NCBI RefSeq assembly: GCF_001885095.1 | Contig: NZ_LZDD01000001.1 | Span: 248,001-312,000 of the forward strand | Reading direction: 5' to 3' | From: Streptococcus bovimastitidis | Lineage (GTDB): Bacteria > Bacillota > Bacilli > Lactobacillales > Streptococcaceae | DNA: 64,000 bases | Shown: positions 23,308-32,074 of the stretch, one piece after another | Position numbering within the stretch: position 1 is the stretch's first letter | Layout of the letters: every line of letters starts with the position of its first letter | Notes under the pieces: model-generated | What the model was told of the DNA's origin: nothing | Database searches by the model: none | The model's input: only the letters and a program-made list of their open reading frames with translations | Program-made: the position numbers and the translations under genes

Positions 23308-24075
23308 ATGAAATTTACAGTTAAAACATGGACTTTGGGTCCAGCCACCTCGTCATTCCTTTTGAGTATCATTTTTAATTCTTTTGCAATTGTCTTGCTT
23401 TATCATTATTTGACCTCTTTTTATCGTAGTGACTGGGAACTTTTTGGTGCAGCAGTGACCTTTGCGGTTGGTATTCCTGGCCTACTTTGCTTTTTGGGTA
23501 TTCTCCGTGAACGCAAAGTTGTTAATAAGGAATTTTTCCCTTTAAATGAAGGCCTTGGTGCAAGTCATGTCTTGGAATTGGCTAATAAATTGCAGAATCG
23601 TCTTTCAGCATTGAATTGTCTGGTTGAAACCAATGAGGATGGCATCCGAATTTCAAGACTTTTAAGTCCTGAGGAAGAGGCTAAACTGACCTCAGGCGAA
23701 ATCCTATACAATGAAGGAACTGTTCTTTTAAAAACTTTGCAGAAGAATAAATTTAGATGCTTAAATTTTGAAACGGCTCTGACAAAGGAATCTGGTATCT
23801 ATCATCAAAAAACCAGACTAGTCGGTGGTCGCTCTATCTCATTTTCTTATAGGGCGGAAGCAGATCCTAAAAATGGAAACATACAAGTCAATAAAAGTCT
23901 TTCAAATCCTCAACACATAGGAGATATATTAAAACTATCTAAGAAGGAAGATCACTGGAAAGAAGCCTTTGATGCGGAAACTAAATATGCTCTTCAGATG
24001 GCAGCCTTAGGTGGTGGTGGCGCTATTGTGGTTTTGATTGGATTTTTCATTCAGTGGTTAATTGAAAAATTCTAG
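23308..24075 (+). CDS. Membrane protein of unknown function
   Basis: A 255-aa protein: two N-terminal hydrophobic helices (about residues 15-35 and 45-65), a ~150-residue soluble domain, and a C-terminal Gly-rich anchor (ALGGGGAIVVLIGFFI). The soluble part, with Leu-rich amphipathic segments such as HVLELANKLQNRLSALN, does not match a family I recognise. CGGAGG lies upstream of ATG 23308. It is the first of four unidirectional genes that end in J-domain-like and HIRAN proteins, so the four may be functionally linked. Confidence 0.7.
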   Translation: MKFTVKTWTLGPATSSFLLSIIFNSFAIVLLYHYLTSFYRSDWELFGAAVTFAVGIPGLLCFLGILRERKVVNKEFFPLNEGLGASHVLELANKLQNRLSALNCLVETNEDGIRISRLLSPEEEAKLTSGEILYNEGTVLLKTLQKNKFRCLNFETALTKESGIYHQKTRLVGGRSISFSYRAEADPKNGNIQVNKSLSNPQHIGDILKLSKKEDHWKEAFDAETKYALQMAALGGGGAIVVLIGFFIQWLIEKF

Positions 24076-24129
24076 AAAAAAACAACAAAAAGGTACTTAT
24101 TTCTTAAAAAATAAAGAGGGAGTTGGGAG

Positions 24130-24675
24130 ATGTTAGTTATTAAATTGATTTTCGGGATTTTCCTTGCCCTAGGGGCTTTAATTCTATTTGTCATTGCTTT
24201 TAAATTCTTTTACAAATATTTGTTACAAGAGTCTCGATGTACGGAAGAGACCAGTGGAGAAGTTATTTCCTATACTAGAACAAGCAAAGGCTTTGAAGAT
24301 TCGGGTATTCATTTACCCATTGTCTCTTATACTGTAAATGGTCAACACTATAAGGTCGTTGGGCCAGAATATAAGGCTTATAAAACCTACTCTCACAGGT
24401 CGCCAATTGCTGCTAATACTATTAAGACATCTTATGAAAAAAATCAAGTACTTTATATCGACCGGAGTTTGAATAGTCATTTTGGCTTGATTAAAAATCC
24501 TCTTGAGGAGATTTACCCGATTGGCAGTCAAGTTAAGGTTTTTTATGCTGCAGATAAACCACAATTGGCATATGTTGAAAGATATTGTCAGAAGAAATGG
24601 GCTTTTTATCTAACCTTTGTTACAGCCATCTGCTTACTCATTATAGATTTATTGATTGTCATTCTCTTGCCATAA
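24130..24675 (+). CDS. DUF3592-like membrane protein
   Basis: A 181-aa protein with an N-terminal helix (IFLALGALILFVIAFKFFYKY) and a C-terminal helix (FVTAICLLIIDLLIVIL). Between them is a beta-rich domain with TSGEVISYT, LPIVSYTVNGQHYKVVG and PIGSQVKVFY, the layout of DUF3592 proteins. GGGAG precedes the ATG. The function of that family is not known. It is part of the four-gene cluster. Confidence 0.65.
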   Translation: MLVIKLIFGIFLALGALILFVIAFKFFYKYLLQESRCTEETSGEVISYTRTSKGFEDSGIHLPIVSYTVNGQHYKVVGPEYKAYKTYSHRSPIAANTIKTSYEKNQVLYIDRSLNSHFGLIKNPLEEIYPIGSQVKVFYAADKPQLAYVERYCQKKWAFYLTFVTAICLLIIDLLIVILLP

Positions 24676-24719
24676 TGTTCTAAAACTAATTAGAAACTTG
24701 CTTTTTAAAAAATAATAAA

Positions 24720-25535
24720 ATGGAAAATAATCATTTACTTCCAGGACTTAGTCCTATCAAAAATGCTGTTGATGCTTTACGCAAAGAAATTGTTGATTTT
24801 GTATTTGAGCGAGATCAGCTTAAGTTCACGGTTTGTGAAAATATTAAAGCTTCTTATATCCGTGAGTACGGTGATTTAGAATATCGCATTTATCAAGCCT
24901 ACACAGTTTTTATGAGATTGAGACGGAAAAAAGACTTTATCCAAGCTAGGATAAATCGTCAAGAGGAAATTAATCTTGACGAAATCGAGACCCTTTTAGA
25001 CAAAGAGTTTCAACACTTCCAAGAAACCTTAAATTCTAAGTTAGAAGAAATAAGTAAAGCGGTTGAAAGAGTCAATGGCACACCATTAACTAAGGATGAA
25101 AGTATAGAGTTGAAGCAACTCTATAAATTATTGGTCAAAAAATTACACCCAGATTTGCACCCTGATCAAAGTGTGCAGGATGCAGAGTTTTTCAAATCGG
25201 TCGTCTCAGCTTTTAAAGCTTGCGATTTAAAGACCTTAAGACTAATCGATTTACTTTTACATGAGGGCAGTAGTGACAGTGAAACTGGTTTGTCGACGGT
25301 TAATGATTCCCTTGAGCAAGAGCAAAAAAAATTGGAAACGATAAGAAAAAACATTCAAAATGAGATAGAGGAAATTAAGGCAAATGTTCCCTATACTTTA
25401 AATGAATATATCGCTAGTGACGATATCATTCGTAAAAGAAAAGATAGTCTGCAAAAGCAATTAGTAGCTTATCAGGAAGCCATTAAGACGCAAAAAGAAG
25501 CATTAAAAGAATTATTAGGTAATAAGCATAAATGA
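24720..25535 (+). CDS. J-domain-like protein with coiled coils
   Basis: A 271-aa soluble protein. Residues ~130-170 read like helices II-III of a J domain: ELKQLYKLLVKKLHPDLHPD with HPD at 143-145, then FFKSVVSAFKACD. The rest is highly charged coiled coil on both sides. J domains stimulate Hsp70 (DnaK), so it may recruit DnaK to a dedicated client. There is no clear Shine-Dalgarno before ATG 24720, which is odd; translation may be coupled or weak. The HIRAN gene follows 4 bp after its stop. The chaperone-adaptor role is inferred. Confidence 0.7.
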   Translation: MENNHLLPGLSPIKNAVDALRKEIVDFVFERDQLKFTVCENIKASYIREYGDLEYRIYQAYTVFMRLRRKKDFIQARINRQEEINLDEIETLLDKEFQHFQETLNSKLEEISKAVERVNGTPLTKDESIELKQLYKLLVKKLHPDLHPDQSVQDAEFFKSVVSAFKACDLKTLRLIDLLLHEGSSDSETGLSTVNDSLEQEQKKLETIRKNIQNEIEEIKANVPYTLNEYIASDDIIRKRKDSLQKQLVAYQEAIKTQKEALKELLGNKHK

Positions 25536-25539
25536 ATTA

Positions 25540-25929
25540 ATGACAAATGACAATTTAGGTTTGATTAAGTATCTACAAAATCAGGAATTGGGTCTTGTTT
25601 TGCCAACTCCCTTCGAAAGAGATATCTATTTATTTGAAACTATCGTTGCAGGTACCAGTCACATTGAGAATATTGCTGACATTGAAGCCCAACTAGACCT
25701 TGACGATAAGCTGGTCTTCTATCGCGAACCGGATAATCGCTTTGATCCCCAGGCTATCAAAATTGTGACCCTGAAGGGTGATAAAATCGGATATATTCCG
25801 CAAAAAGACAACCTGATTTTTTCTCGCCTCATGGATGCGGGTAAAGTGCTTTTTGGTAAAATTACCCGTAAAGAGAAAAAAGGTCAGTGGACCAAGATTG
25901 AAATAGCCATCTATTTACACGAGAGCTAA
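25540..25929 (+). CDS. HIRAN-domain protein
   Basis: A 129-aa protein that is essentially one HIRAN domain: FETIVAGTSHIEN, then the signature REPDNRFDPQAIKI (residues 62-75) and KIGYIPQKDN. HIRAN domains bind 3' single-stranded DNA ends in eukaryotic HLTF and occur alone or fused to helicases in bacteria; here the domain stands alone. It starts 4 bp after the J-domain-like gene, so the pair is presumably co-translated. No nuclease or helicase is adjacent. Confidence 0.8.
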   Translation: MTNDNLGLIKYLQNQELGLVLPTPFERDIYLFETIVAGTSHIENIADIEAQLDLDDKLVFYREPDNRFDPQAIKIVTLKGDKIGYIPQKDNLIFSRLMDAGKVLFGKITRKEKKGQWTKIEIAIYLHES

Positions 25930-26025
25930 AGCGATAAGAATTTATTAATATCTGCTTAGCTAAAATTTCTATCTAGCAATGAATAAATAAAATGACTCAC
26001 ATTTCCTATCTTACAATAAGTATGT

Positions 26026-26066
26026 AAAATAGCTAAAATTCATCTGATGATTTTTAGCTATTTTTG
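26026..26066 (+). terminator. Terminator after the HIRAN gene
   Basis: A perfect 13-bp stem AAAATAGCTAAAA/TTTTAGCTATTTT with a T-run. Confidence 0.8.
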
Positions 26067-26142
26067 ACTGAAACGCTTTATTTTATCCAATTTTATGGTA
26101 AAATAGAGGTATAAAATCAATAAATGGTCAGAGGAGTTGCTT

Positions 26143-27276
26143 ATGGATAAGAAAACCGATAGTCTAAAATTATCAGTCATGGATAAGATTCTAAATGGCT
26201 TAAAAGAAATATTTGCCCCCAATTTAGTTGCCTTAACAGGTGCAGGAATCTTAAAAGGAATCATTATCTTATTGCTCACCTTTAAAATAATTAAACCAGA
26301 GACAGCAGAGCAATTTATTTTATATCATATCGCAGATGCAGTCTTTTATTTTTTACCTGTTTTGTTAGCGCATTCATCAGCCAGAGTTTTTAAAACTAAT
26401 CCAGTATTGGCGACCTCGGTGGCCTTATTCTTAGTCCATCCAGAATTTAGTCAAGCTGTGACAACAAAGAGTGGGGACTTTTTTGGGATTCCACTGACTC
26501 ATATTACCTACACGTCATCAGTAATTCCCATCATCTTAATTGTCTTGGCCCAATCCTATATTGAGCGATGTGTTAATGGAATTCTTCCCAAAATGATTAA
26601 AGGTGTTTTTTCACCAGTACTCATTTTAATGTTGACAGGCGTACTTGGTGTTCTCTTAATTGGACCTATTGGTACTATTTTTGGAAATATCTTAGGGATA
26701 GGTATTACATGGCTTAACCAGTTTGCAGGTTGGTTGGTATCAGCTATACTTGGTGGCTTCGGTATGTTTATTATTATGGCAGGTGGCCATTATGCGCTCA
26801 TTCCTATTTCGACTCAAAATTTAGCAAAAGTTGGCTTTGATAATCTGATGATGACCGGTCTCTTACCAGGTAATATGGCAATGGCAGGAGCAGCCCTAGC
26901 AGTAGCCCTTAAAAGTAGCGACAAAGCCTATAAACAATATGCCATTTCATCAGGGGTGACGGCCTTATTAGGCGTTTCACAACCTGCCCTTTATGGTGTT
27001 GCTATTCCTCTTAAAAAAGCCATGGGAGCCATAATAGCAGGAGGATTTTTAGGTGGTCTATATTCTGGCTTGGTTGGAGTTAAAGGCTTTGCCTTATCTG
27101 ATCCAGGACTAGCAGCATTACCAGCCTATATCTCACCAGATGGCAATTGGATCAACTTTATAAATACCTTAATTACCATTGCCATTTCATTTGGTGTCAC
27201 CTTTGCCATTTTATTCGTACGCAAACATCAAGACCCAAGCCCACTAGAAATTAAGGTCATTACCTCTACCAAATAA
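26143..27276 (+). CDS. Orphan PTS EIIC permease, glucose/beta-glucoside superfamily
   Basis: A 377-aa protein with about ten membrane segments and nothing else. The start KILNGLKEIFAPNLVALTGAGILKG, the phrase GVSQPALYGVAIPLKKAMGA and the late LSDPGLAALPAYISP match the EIIC part of BglF/Scr-type PTS permeases. No EIIA or EIIB domain is fused or adjacent, so it would need partners in trans or works outside phosphotransfer. The start is ATG 26143 with GAGGAG 6 bp upstream. The sugar is unknown. Confidence 0.8.
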   Translation: MDKKTDSLKLSVMDKILNGLKEIFAPNLVALTGAGILKGIIILLLTFKIIKPETAEQFILYHIADAVFYFLPVLLAHSSARVFKTNPVLATSVALFLVHPEFSQAVTTKSGDFFGIPLTHITYTSSVIPIILIVLAQSYIERCVNGILPKMIKGVFSPVLILMLTGVLGVLLIGPIGTIFGNILGIGITWLNQFAGWLVSAILGGFGMFIIMAGGHYALIPISTQNLAKVGFDNLMMTGLLPGNMAMAGAALAVALKSSDKAYKQYAISSGVTALLGVSQPALYGVAIPLKKAMGAIIAGGFLGGLYSGLVGVKGFALSDPGLAALPAYISPDGNWINFINTLITIAISFGVTFAILFVRKHQDPSPLEIKVITSTK

Positions 27277-27292
27277 CAGACAGATCAAAAAT

Positions 27293-27325
27293 AATCCCCT
27301 TAAGTTTATGACCTAAGGGGATTTT
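27293..27325. terminator. Bidirectional terminator
   Basis: The stem AATCCCCTTA/TAAGGGGATT has a T-run on one side and an A-run on the other, between convergent genes. Confidence 0.85.
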
Positions 27326-27327
27326 GT

Positions 27328-27708
27328 TTATTTAATTAAAAGTAGCGCTAAACCGATTACCACGAAAGCAACAATTTTATAACTTTCGTTGATAAGTATT
27401 AATTTAACCGGACGTTGTTCAAAGAAGTAGTTCTTAAGTCCTGAAAGGATTGTAATAATGCCGATAATGATAGCATTAAGTGGCGTCGCTGCATTGATAG
27501 CTGATAAGAATAAGATGGTAACAATACTGATGATAACTTCAACGATAACTGTCATAATCATTTCTTTTTTGCCATCGCCATTTTTACCAATGTCTTCAGG
27601 GTTAATTCCCATTGCTTCAATCCAAGGTTTTTGGAAGAGGAGGCCATACCAGAGGCCACCAATCATAAAGTTAATAATGCCAGTAACGATTGCGATAATA
27701 AGTGTCAT
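27328..27708 (-). CDS. DUF1761-like small membrane protein
   Basis: A 126-aa protein with four hydrophobic segments. The N-terminal GGLWYGLLFQKPWIEAMG is the recognisable motif of DUF1761-type proteins, whose function is unknown. AGGAG lies before the ATG. The reductase-like gene lies upstream on the same strand, 35 bp away. Confidence 0.7.
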   Translation of the reverse strand: MTLIIAIVTGIINFMIGGLWYGLLFQKPWIEAMGINPEDIGKNGDGKKEMIMTVIVEVIISIVTILFLSAINAATPLNAIIIGIITILSGLKNYFFEQRPVKLILINESYKIVAFVVIGLALLLIK

Positions 27709-27743
27709 TTTTTTCTCCTAATGTGAATACTTGGTGTTGCGAA

Positions 27744-28313
27744 TTAATGTTTAACCTTGTACTCAAGTCCCAGGGCACCTGTGCTAAAGCTTTGTGAGCT
27801 GATCAGTTCTAAGTCTGTGCTGATATCTTCAAAGAGGCGCAAGCCATTCCCAACAACAGTGGGAGAGACTGACAATTTAATCTTGTCAATGAGATTTTCT
27901 GAAAGTAAGGAGCGTCCGAGGCGGGGGCTTCCTAAAATTAAAATATCTTGGCCGTCCTTATTTTTCAATTCTTTAAGGTATTGGCTTAAATTTTCAGACA
28001 CTATGGTAGAATTGTTCCAGTCAGCGGATTTAAGACTTGTAGATGCAACGACCTTCTCAACATCAGTTATCCATTTGGCATGTCTGCGTTCATAATCAGT
28101 GACTTCAGGATTATCAAGCATGTCAGGCCAGTAACTGGACATCATTTCATAAGTTGCTTTACCCCAAAGAATGGTTTCAACGGTGGATAAGTTTTTTTGA
28201 GCAAAGGCTTCAAGTTCTTGATTATAGGCAACAAAGCCAATATCCATGGCTCCTTTTGGACCTTCGACAATGCCATCTAGTGACATGTGTAAAAACAAAA
28301 CAATATCTCTCAT
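27744..28313 (-). CDS. Dihydrofolate reductase-like protein (RibD C-terminal family)
   Basis: A 189-aa protein starting MRDIVLFLHMSLDGIVEG. The core elements are ILWGKATYEMM (nucleotide-loop region), then DILILGSPRLGRSLLSENLIDKIKLSVSPTVVGNG, as in YwjB/YyaP-type proteins of the RibD C-terminal fold. These bind NADPH, but their substrate is generally unknown and they are not true folate reductases. It is likely co-transcribed with the DUF1761-like gene. Confidence 0.82.
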   Translation of the reverse strand: MRDIVLFLHMSLDGIVEGPKGAMDIGFVAYNQELEAFAQKNLSTVETILWGKATYEMMSSYWPDMLDNPEVTDYERRHAKWITDVEKVVASTSLKSADWNNSTIVSENLSQYLKELKNKDGQDILILGSPRLGRSLLSENLIDKIKLSVSPTVVGNGLRLFEDISTDLELISSQSFSTGALGLEYKVKH

Positions 28314-28489
28314 TTTTCAGACTTTCTAATTTTTAAAGTAACTTAGATAGTATACTGTTTTAGCAAGATAAAGTAAATTGATGTGACTGAAAAAATATAT
28401 TTAGAGTGCCAAAAGATTCTATTTATTTTTAGCTTGAAAGGCGGTTATTTTGATAAAATAGGAGTATATAGTGGTCAAGGAGCAGATAA

Positions 28490-29008
28490 ATGACTAAAAA
28501 TAAAAGAGAAAACACATTAGTTTTTCAAGTTGGCTATTTCCCTGGTAAATTATTGAAAGATCCGGTTTCCGCTAAAATTGTGATTGATCAGAATCAAGAA
28601 ATTTCAGTACTATCAGAGACTGGTCAAGCACTTAGACATTTTAACTTGTCAGATATCAAAAAGATTAAGGACGGCCAAGGGAGTGCTACCATAAAGATTG
28701 CAAAACAAGCAGCATTAAATATCTTAGTATCTACTTCTGACCGTGAAGAATTTCTTAAATCATATGGTCCGAAAGCTTTGGAAATGGCCGGATTAGAGGG
28801 CTTTCCGAAGACTCAATCAGAACAAGATGGTAATGCTTTTCTAGAATATTTGTCTGAAAATGGTCATCAAGCTAAAACGGTAGATGGTTTGGATATTTTT
28901 GCAGGGCTTGGCATTACAGCTGCTTTATGTCTTATTCCAATATTAAAGTTATGGACGCTAGTCATTATTGTAGGCCTTATTTACCTGGTTTATAAAGTCA
29001 ATACTTAA
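28490..29008 (+). CDS. Hypothetical protein with PH-like domain and C-terminal membrane hairpin
   Basis: A 172-aa protein. The first ~110 residues are beta-rich (FQVGYFPGKLLKDPVSAKIVI, with a late STSDREEFLKSYG helix), resembling a small PH-like fold. The last ~35 residues form one or two membrane helices (GITAALCLIPILKLWTLVII). AAGGAG precedes the ATG. It appears monocistronic. I do not recognise the family. Confidence 0.6.
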   Translation: MTKNKRENTLVFQVGYFPGKLLKDPVSAKIVIDQNQEISVLSETGQALRHFNLSDIKKIKDGQGSATIKIAKQAALNILVSTSDREEFLKSYGPKALEMAGLEGFPKTQSEQDGNAFLEYLSENGHQAKTVDGLDIFAGLGITAALCLIPILKLWTLVIIVGLIYLVYKVNT

Positions 29009-29046
29009 TGAAAATGGCTTAAACCTTAGTTAAATTGCCTATTGAC

Positions 29047-29075
29047 TTGACAAATTTGAGGAAAAATCAGATACT
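29047..29075 (+). promoter_or_regulatory. Promoter of the Nudix gene
   Basis: TTGACA (29047-29052), 17 bp, GATACT (29070-29075). Confidence 0.6.
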
Positions 29076-29132
29076 TTAATAGTAAAAGTTAAGATATCAG
29101 AATACAAATCTTTAGGAATAAGGAGTCTTAAA

Positions 29133-29588
29133 ATGTCGCGAGAAATTGCAACAACCCTGACCAATATGTGTATGATTTATGATGATCAAGGGCGTGTTTT
29201 AGTTCAGGATAAGGTCAGCAATGACTGGTGGGGAATAACTTTCCCAGGTGGACACGTTCACTATGAAGAGTCAGTTGTCGACTCGACCATAAGAGAAATC
29301 AAAGAAGAGACTGGCTTAGATATCAGCGATTTGGAAATATGTGGCATCAAAGATTGGACCAATTCCGATGGCTCTCGCTATGTTGTCTTTCTTTATAAAA
29401 CCAATAAATTCTCAGGTCAATTGCAATCATCAGATGAAGGTGAAGTTTACTGGGTTGATTTAGAAGAACTCAAACACTTGAAATTAGCTTCATCAATGGA
29501 CATTATGCTTGAAGTTTTCTTACGTGATGATATCAGCGAACACTTTTTCTTCCAGGAAGATGGTGTTTGGAAAGACATTCTCAAATAA
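29133..29588 (+). CDS. Nudix hydrolase (MutT-like)
   Basis: A 151-aa enzyme with a full Nudix box: Gly40-x5-Glu46-x7-Arg54-Glu-Ile-Lys-Glu58-Glu59-Thr-Gly61, which binds the metal and cleaves nucleoside diphosphate-X bonds. The trailing sequence (YVVFLYKTNKFSGQLQSSDEGEVYWVDLEEL) is typical of Firmicute 8-oxo-dGTP diphosphatase-like members. The substrate is not determined. It is monocistronic, with its own promoter and a terminator at 29598-29626. Confidence 0.88.
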   Translation: MSREIATTLTNMCMIYDDQGRVLVQDKVSNDWWGITFPGGHVHYEESVVDSTIREIKEETGLDISDLEICGIKDWTNSDGSRYVVFLYKTNKFSGQLQSSDEGEVYWVDLEELKHLKLASSMDIMLEVFLRDDISEHFFFQEDGVWKDILK

Positions 29589-29597
29589 TACTTTATG

Positions 29598-29626
29598 AAA
29601 GTCATCTCTAAGGATGACTTTTTTTA
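29598..29626 (+). terminator. Terminator of the Nudix gene
   Basis: Stem AAAGTCATC/GATGACTTT with a T-run. Confidence 0.8.
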
Positions 29627-29714
29627 GGGGATTGGCTTTAAGGTGAGAGTTTTTGTTCATTTTTTCATGATATAATTAACTTAAGAAATGATGTAATAAA
29701 TAGCATTAAATCAG

Positions 29715-29766
29715 GCTTGCAACTAACGGTTGACAAATTGACGTGCTAACTTTATAGCTTGCAACT
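29715..29766 (+). promoter_or_regulatory. Promoter flanked by direct repeats
   Basis: GCTTGCAACT occurs at 29715-29724 and again at 29757-29766, 42 bp apart (about four helical turns). Between them lie TTGACA (29730-29735) and TTATAG (29752-29757). The XRE protein encoded downstream may bind both. Confidence 0.5.
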
Positions 29767-29813
29767 CCATTTTTAAGTATGCTAAAGCTATCAAATATCT
29801 GGAGGTAAGAACA

Positions 29814-30806
29814 ATGATTTTAGCAGATAAGATTATTGAGGAAAGAAAACGTAATGCATGGAGCCAGGAGCAATTGGCAGAAAAATTGGAAGTTTCGAGA
29901 CAATCAGTCTCAAAATGGGAAAGTGCACAGTCAATTCCGGATATCAACAGAATTATTCAGATGGCAGCCATTTTTGGAGTTTCAACGGATTACTTATTAA
30001 AGGATGACTATCCAAAAGAAGAAAGCGGAAAGCTTGTAGAAAGTCATGACGAACAGGGACCAAAACGATTTGTTACACTTTCGGAAGCTCAAGATTATTT
30101 AAATCAGGTGCAAATAGACAGCCCTAAGGTAGCATTAGCTTCAAGTCTCAGTGTTTTATCCCCCATAGCATTACTTGCCTTATCTGGGATGGCTGAAAAT
30201 AAATTAATGGGTCTCTCAGAAGGAATTGCTGGAGCAATTGGTATTGGCGTGCTTCTTATATTTGTCGCAATTGCTGTCTCCATTTTTATTTCAAGTGATA
30301 ATCATCTTAAGAAATTTGATTACTTAGAAAAAGAAGCCATCGATACGGAATATGGGGTAGAAGGCCTTGTTAGAAAGCTTCAAAATGAATTTGACAGTCG
30401 TCATCAGAGACAGATTGTCATAGGCGTTATCTTATGCATACTAGGTGTCATCCCATTAGTCATGTCTTCCTTCTTAACCCAAGATGACCTTATTATTATC
30501 TTAATGGTTTGCTTGCTCCTTTCAATTGTCTCTATTGCTGTCAACCTGTTTGTCAAGAATTCAATGATTGCCAGTAGTTATCAAAAATTACTGGAAGAAG
30601 GGGACTTTAGTTTGGCCAAAAAGAAAAGTTCAATCCTTATCTCACGGGTGGCAAGTATCTACTGGTTATCAGCAACCGTTATTTATTTAGGATGGTCCTT
30701 TATCACTAATAGCTGGGGAATGACCTGGATTATTTGGCCAATCGCTGGAATTCTTTTTGTTATCGTGATGACCATAACTAAAATAGTCATAAAAGCTGAA
30801 GATTAG
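29814..30806 (+). CDS. XRE regulator fused to a membrane domain
   Basis: A 330-aa protein. Residues ~5-60 are an XRE HTH (RNAWSQEQLAEKLEVSRQSVSKWESAQSIPD, then FGVSTDYLLKDD). From about residue 105 there are two hydrophobic helices, a charged stretch, then two pairs of helices to the C-terminus. This is the common Firmicute 'HTH plus DUF1700/DUF-like membrane' architecture. It could sense membrane state and regulate its own promoter, which has repeated sites. GGAGG precedes the ATG. Confidence 0.8.
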   Translation: MILADKIIEERKRNAWSQEQLAEKLEVSRQSVSKWESAQSIPDINRIIQMAAIFGVSTDYLLKDDYPKEESGKLVESHDEQGPKRFVTLSEAQDYLNQVQIDSPKVALASSLSVLSPIALLALSGMAENKLMGLSEGIAGAIGIGVLLIFVAIAVSIFISSDNHLKKFDYLEKEAIDTEYGVEGLVRKLQNEFDSRHQRQIVIGVILCILGVIPLVMSSFLTQDDLIIILMVCLLLSIVSIAVNLFVKNSMIASSYQKLLEEGDFSLAKKKSSILISRVASIYWLSATVIYLGWSFITNSWGMTWIIWPIAGILFVIVMTITKIVIKAED

Positions 30807-30810
30807 ATAG

Positions 30811-30833
30811 CTGCCTCATTAAGAGGCAGTTTT
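30811..30833 (+). terminator. Terminator of the XRE-membrane gene
   Basis: Stem CTGCCTC/GAGGCAG with a T-run. Confidence 0.85.
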
Positions 30834-30882
30834 TTCTTGCGGTCGTGTTATAATAGTAGTACTAAAAATAGAGGAGTTTCCC

Positions 30883-31362
30883 ATGAAGATTTATTTTGCA
30901 AGTCCCTTATTTACTGAGATGGAATTTACCTTTAACCAAGTTTTGGTGGAGAAAATTCGTAAGGCTTACCCTGAAGCTACGGTTTTCTTGCCACAAGAAC
31001 AAGGTGAGATTAATGATAAAAATGCCTATGCTGATTCTAAAATGATTGCTATGTTAGATACGCAAGCCGTTCTAGAGAGTGATTTTGTGATTGCGGTCTT
31101 GGATGGTCAGGTGATTGATCCTGGCGTTGCGTCAGAAATTGGAATTGCCTATCAAGCAGGTATTCCTGTCTTGGGACTTTATACAGATTCCCGTCAATTA
31201 GGAGCGGATAACCAACAAAAATTAGATGCTCTCCAAACCGTTGGAGAATCACAATTTGGTTATGTGAATTTGTATACTGTAGGACTTATCAAATTAAATG
31301 GTAAAGTGGTTAGCTCAAGCCAGGAACTCTTGGATGCCATTGCTGACTTCGATAACAACTAA
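30883..31362 (+). CDS. Nucleoside 2-deoxyribosyltransferase
   Basis: A 159-aa protein starting MKIYFASPLFTEMEFTFN. The family features are present: the N-terminal FASPLF, then DSDFVIAVLDG-like text (ESDFVIAVLDGQVIDPGVASEIGIAYQAGIPVLGLYTD), with a Glu in GVASEIG as the catalytic candidate. The enzyme exchanges bases between deoxyribonucleosides in purine/pyrimidine salvage. GGAG precedes the ATG and a TATAAT lies at about 30850. A terminator follows at 31444-31478. Confidence 0.88.
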   Translation: MKIYFASPLFTEMEFTFNQVLVEKIRKAYPEATVFLPQEQGEINDKNAYADSKMIAMLDTQAVLESDFVIAVLDGQVIDPGVASEIGIAYQAGIPVLGLYTDSRQLGADNQQKLDALQTVGESQFGYVNLYTVGLIKLNGKVVSSSQELLDAIADFDNN

Positions 31363-31443
31363 ATCATTTTTAGGTCAAAATAAACAGCTAAATTATTTTT
31401 AGATTGAAATAATCAAAGTTGTTTTTAAAATGAGAGACAATTG

Positions 31444-31478
31444 AACTGATTTATTTGCTAGAGATAAATCAGTTTTTG
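31444..31478 (+). terminator. Terminator of the deoxyribosyltransferase gene
   Basis: A perfect 11-bp stem AACTGATTTAT/ATAAATCAGTT with a T-run. Confidence 0.85.
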
Positions 31479-31531
31479 ATTATAAATGACTGATCACGTA
31501 AAAAAGAGAAAGCTATATGGAGGAAAATCCA

Positions 31532-31990
31532 ATGATTCGTTTTGCTAGTGTAGAAGATGCCCCAAGTTTACAAGTGATTTGTAAGGAAGATTTGGGTTAT
31601 GACCAACCACTTGAATCTGTGACAAAACAACTTGCTCGCTTTCATCACAATCAAGACCATCCTATTTTTGTTTTTGAGGATGATGAGAGTCAACAGGTTC
31701 TTGGGTTTTTAGAAGCAGAGGTTTATGAAACGATTTACAGTGATCCTGGTCTCAATATTTTAGGCTTAGCAGTGGCTCATTCTAGCCAAGGAAAAGGGAT
31801 TGGCAAAGCCTTGTTGACTTGTTTTGAAGCATGGGCCATGGATAGACAGTTTGCCTTTATCCGCTTGAATTCTGGCTCTCAAAGGCTTGAGGCGCATGCA
31901 TTTTACCAAAGGATGGGCTATGATGGATGGAAGACTCAAAAACGCTTTATTAAGATGCGTGAAACTTTTGCTAGTTCGCAAACCAAGTAA
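31532..31990 (+). CDS. GNAT-family N-acetyltransferase
   Basis: A 152-aa protein starting MIRFASVEDAPSLQVI. The acetyl-CoA loop is LGLAVAHSSQGKGIGKALL (consensus Q/R-x-x-G-x-G/A), followed by FIRLNSGSQRLEAHAFYQRMGYD, the typical GNAT motif B. ATG 31532 is chosen because GGAGG lies 8 bp upstream, inside the longer frame that starts at ATG 31517. The acceptor substrate is unknown. Confidence 0.85.
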   Translation: MIRFASVEDAPSLQVICKEDLGYDQPLESVTKQLARFHHNQDHPIFVFEDDESQQVLGFLEAEVYETIYSDPGLNILGLAVAHSSQGKGIGKALLTCFEAWAMDRQFAFIRLNSGSQRLEAHAFYQRMGYDGWKTQKRFIKMRETFASSQTK

Positions 31991-32074
31991 ACTATTTCAC
32001 AAATATTTTTTTAGCTCAGATGTCTATTTTATAGTATAATTAAGAACTGTAATGACTATATACGAGGTAGAAAA

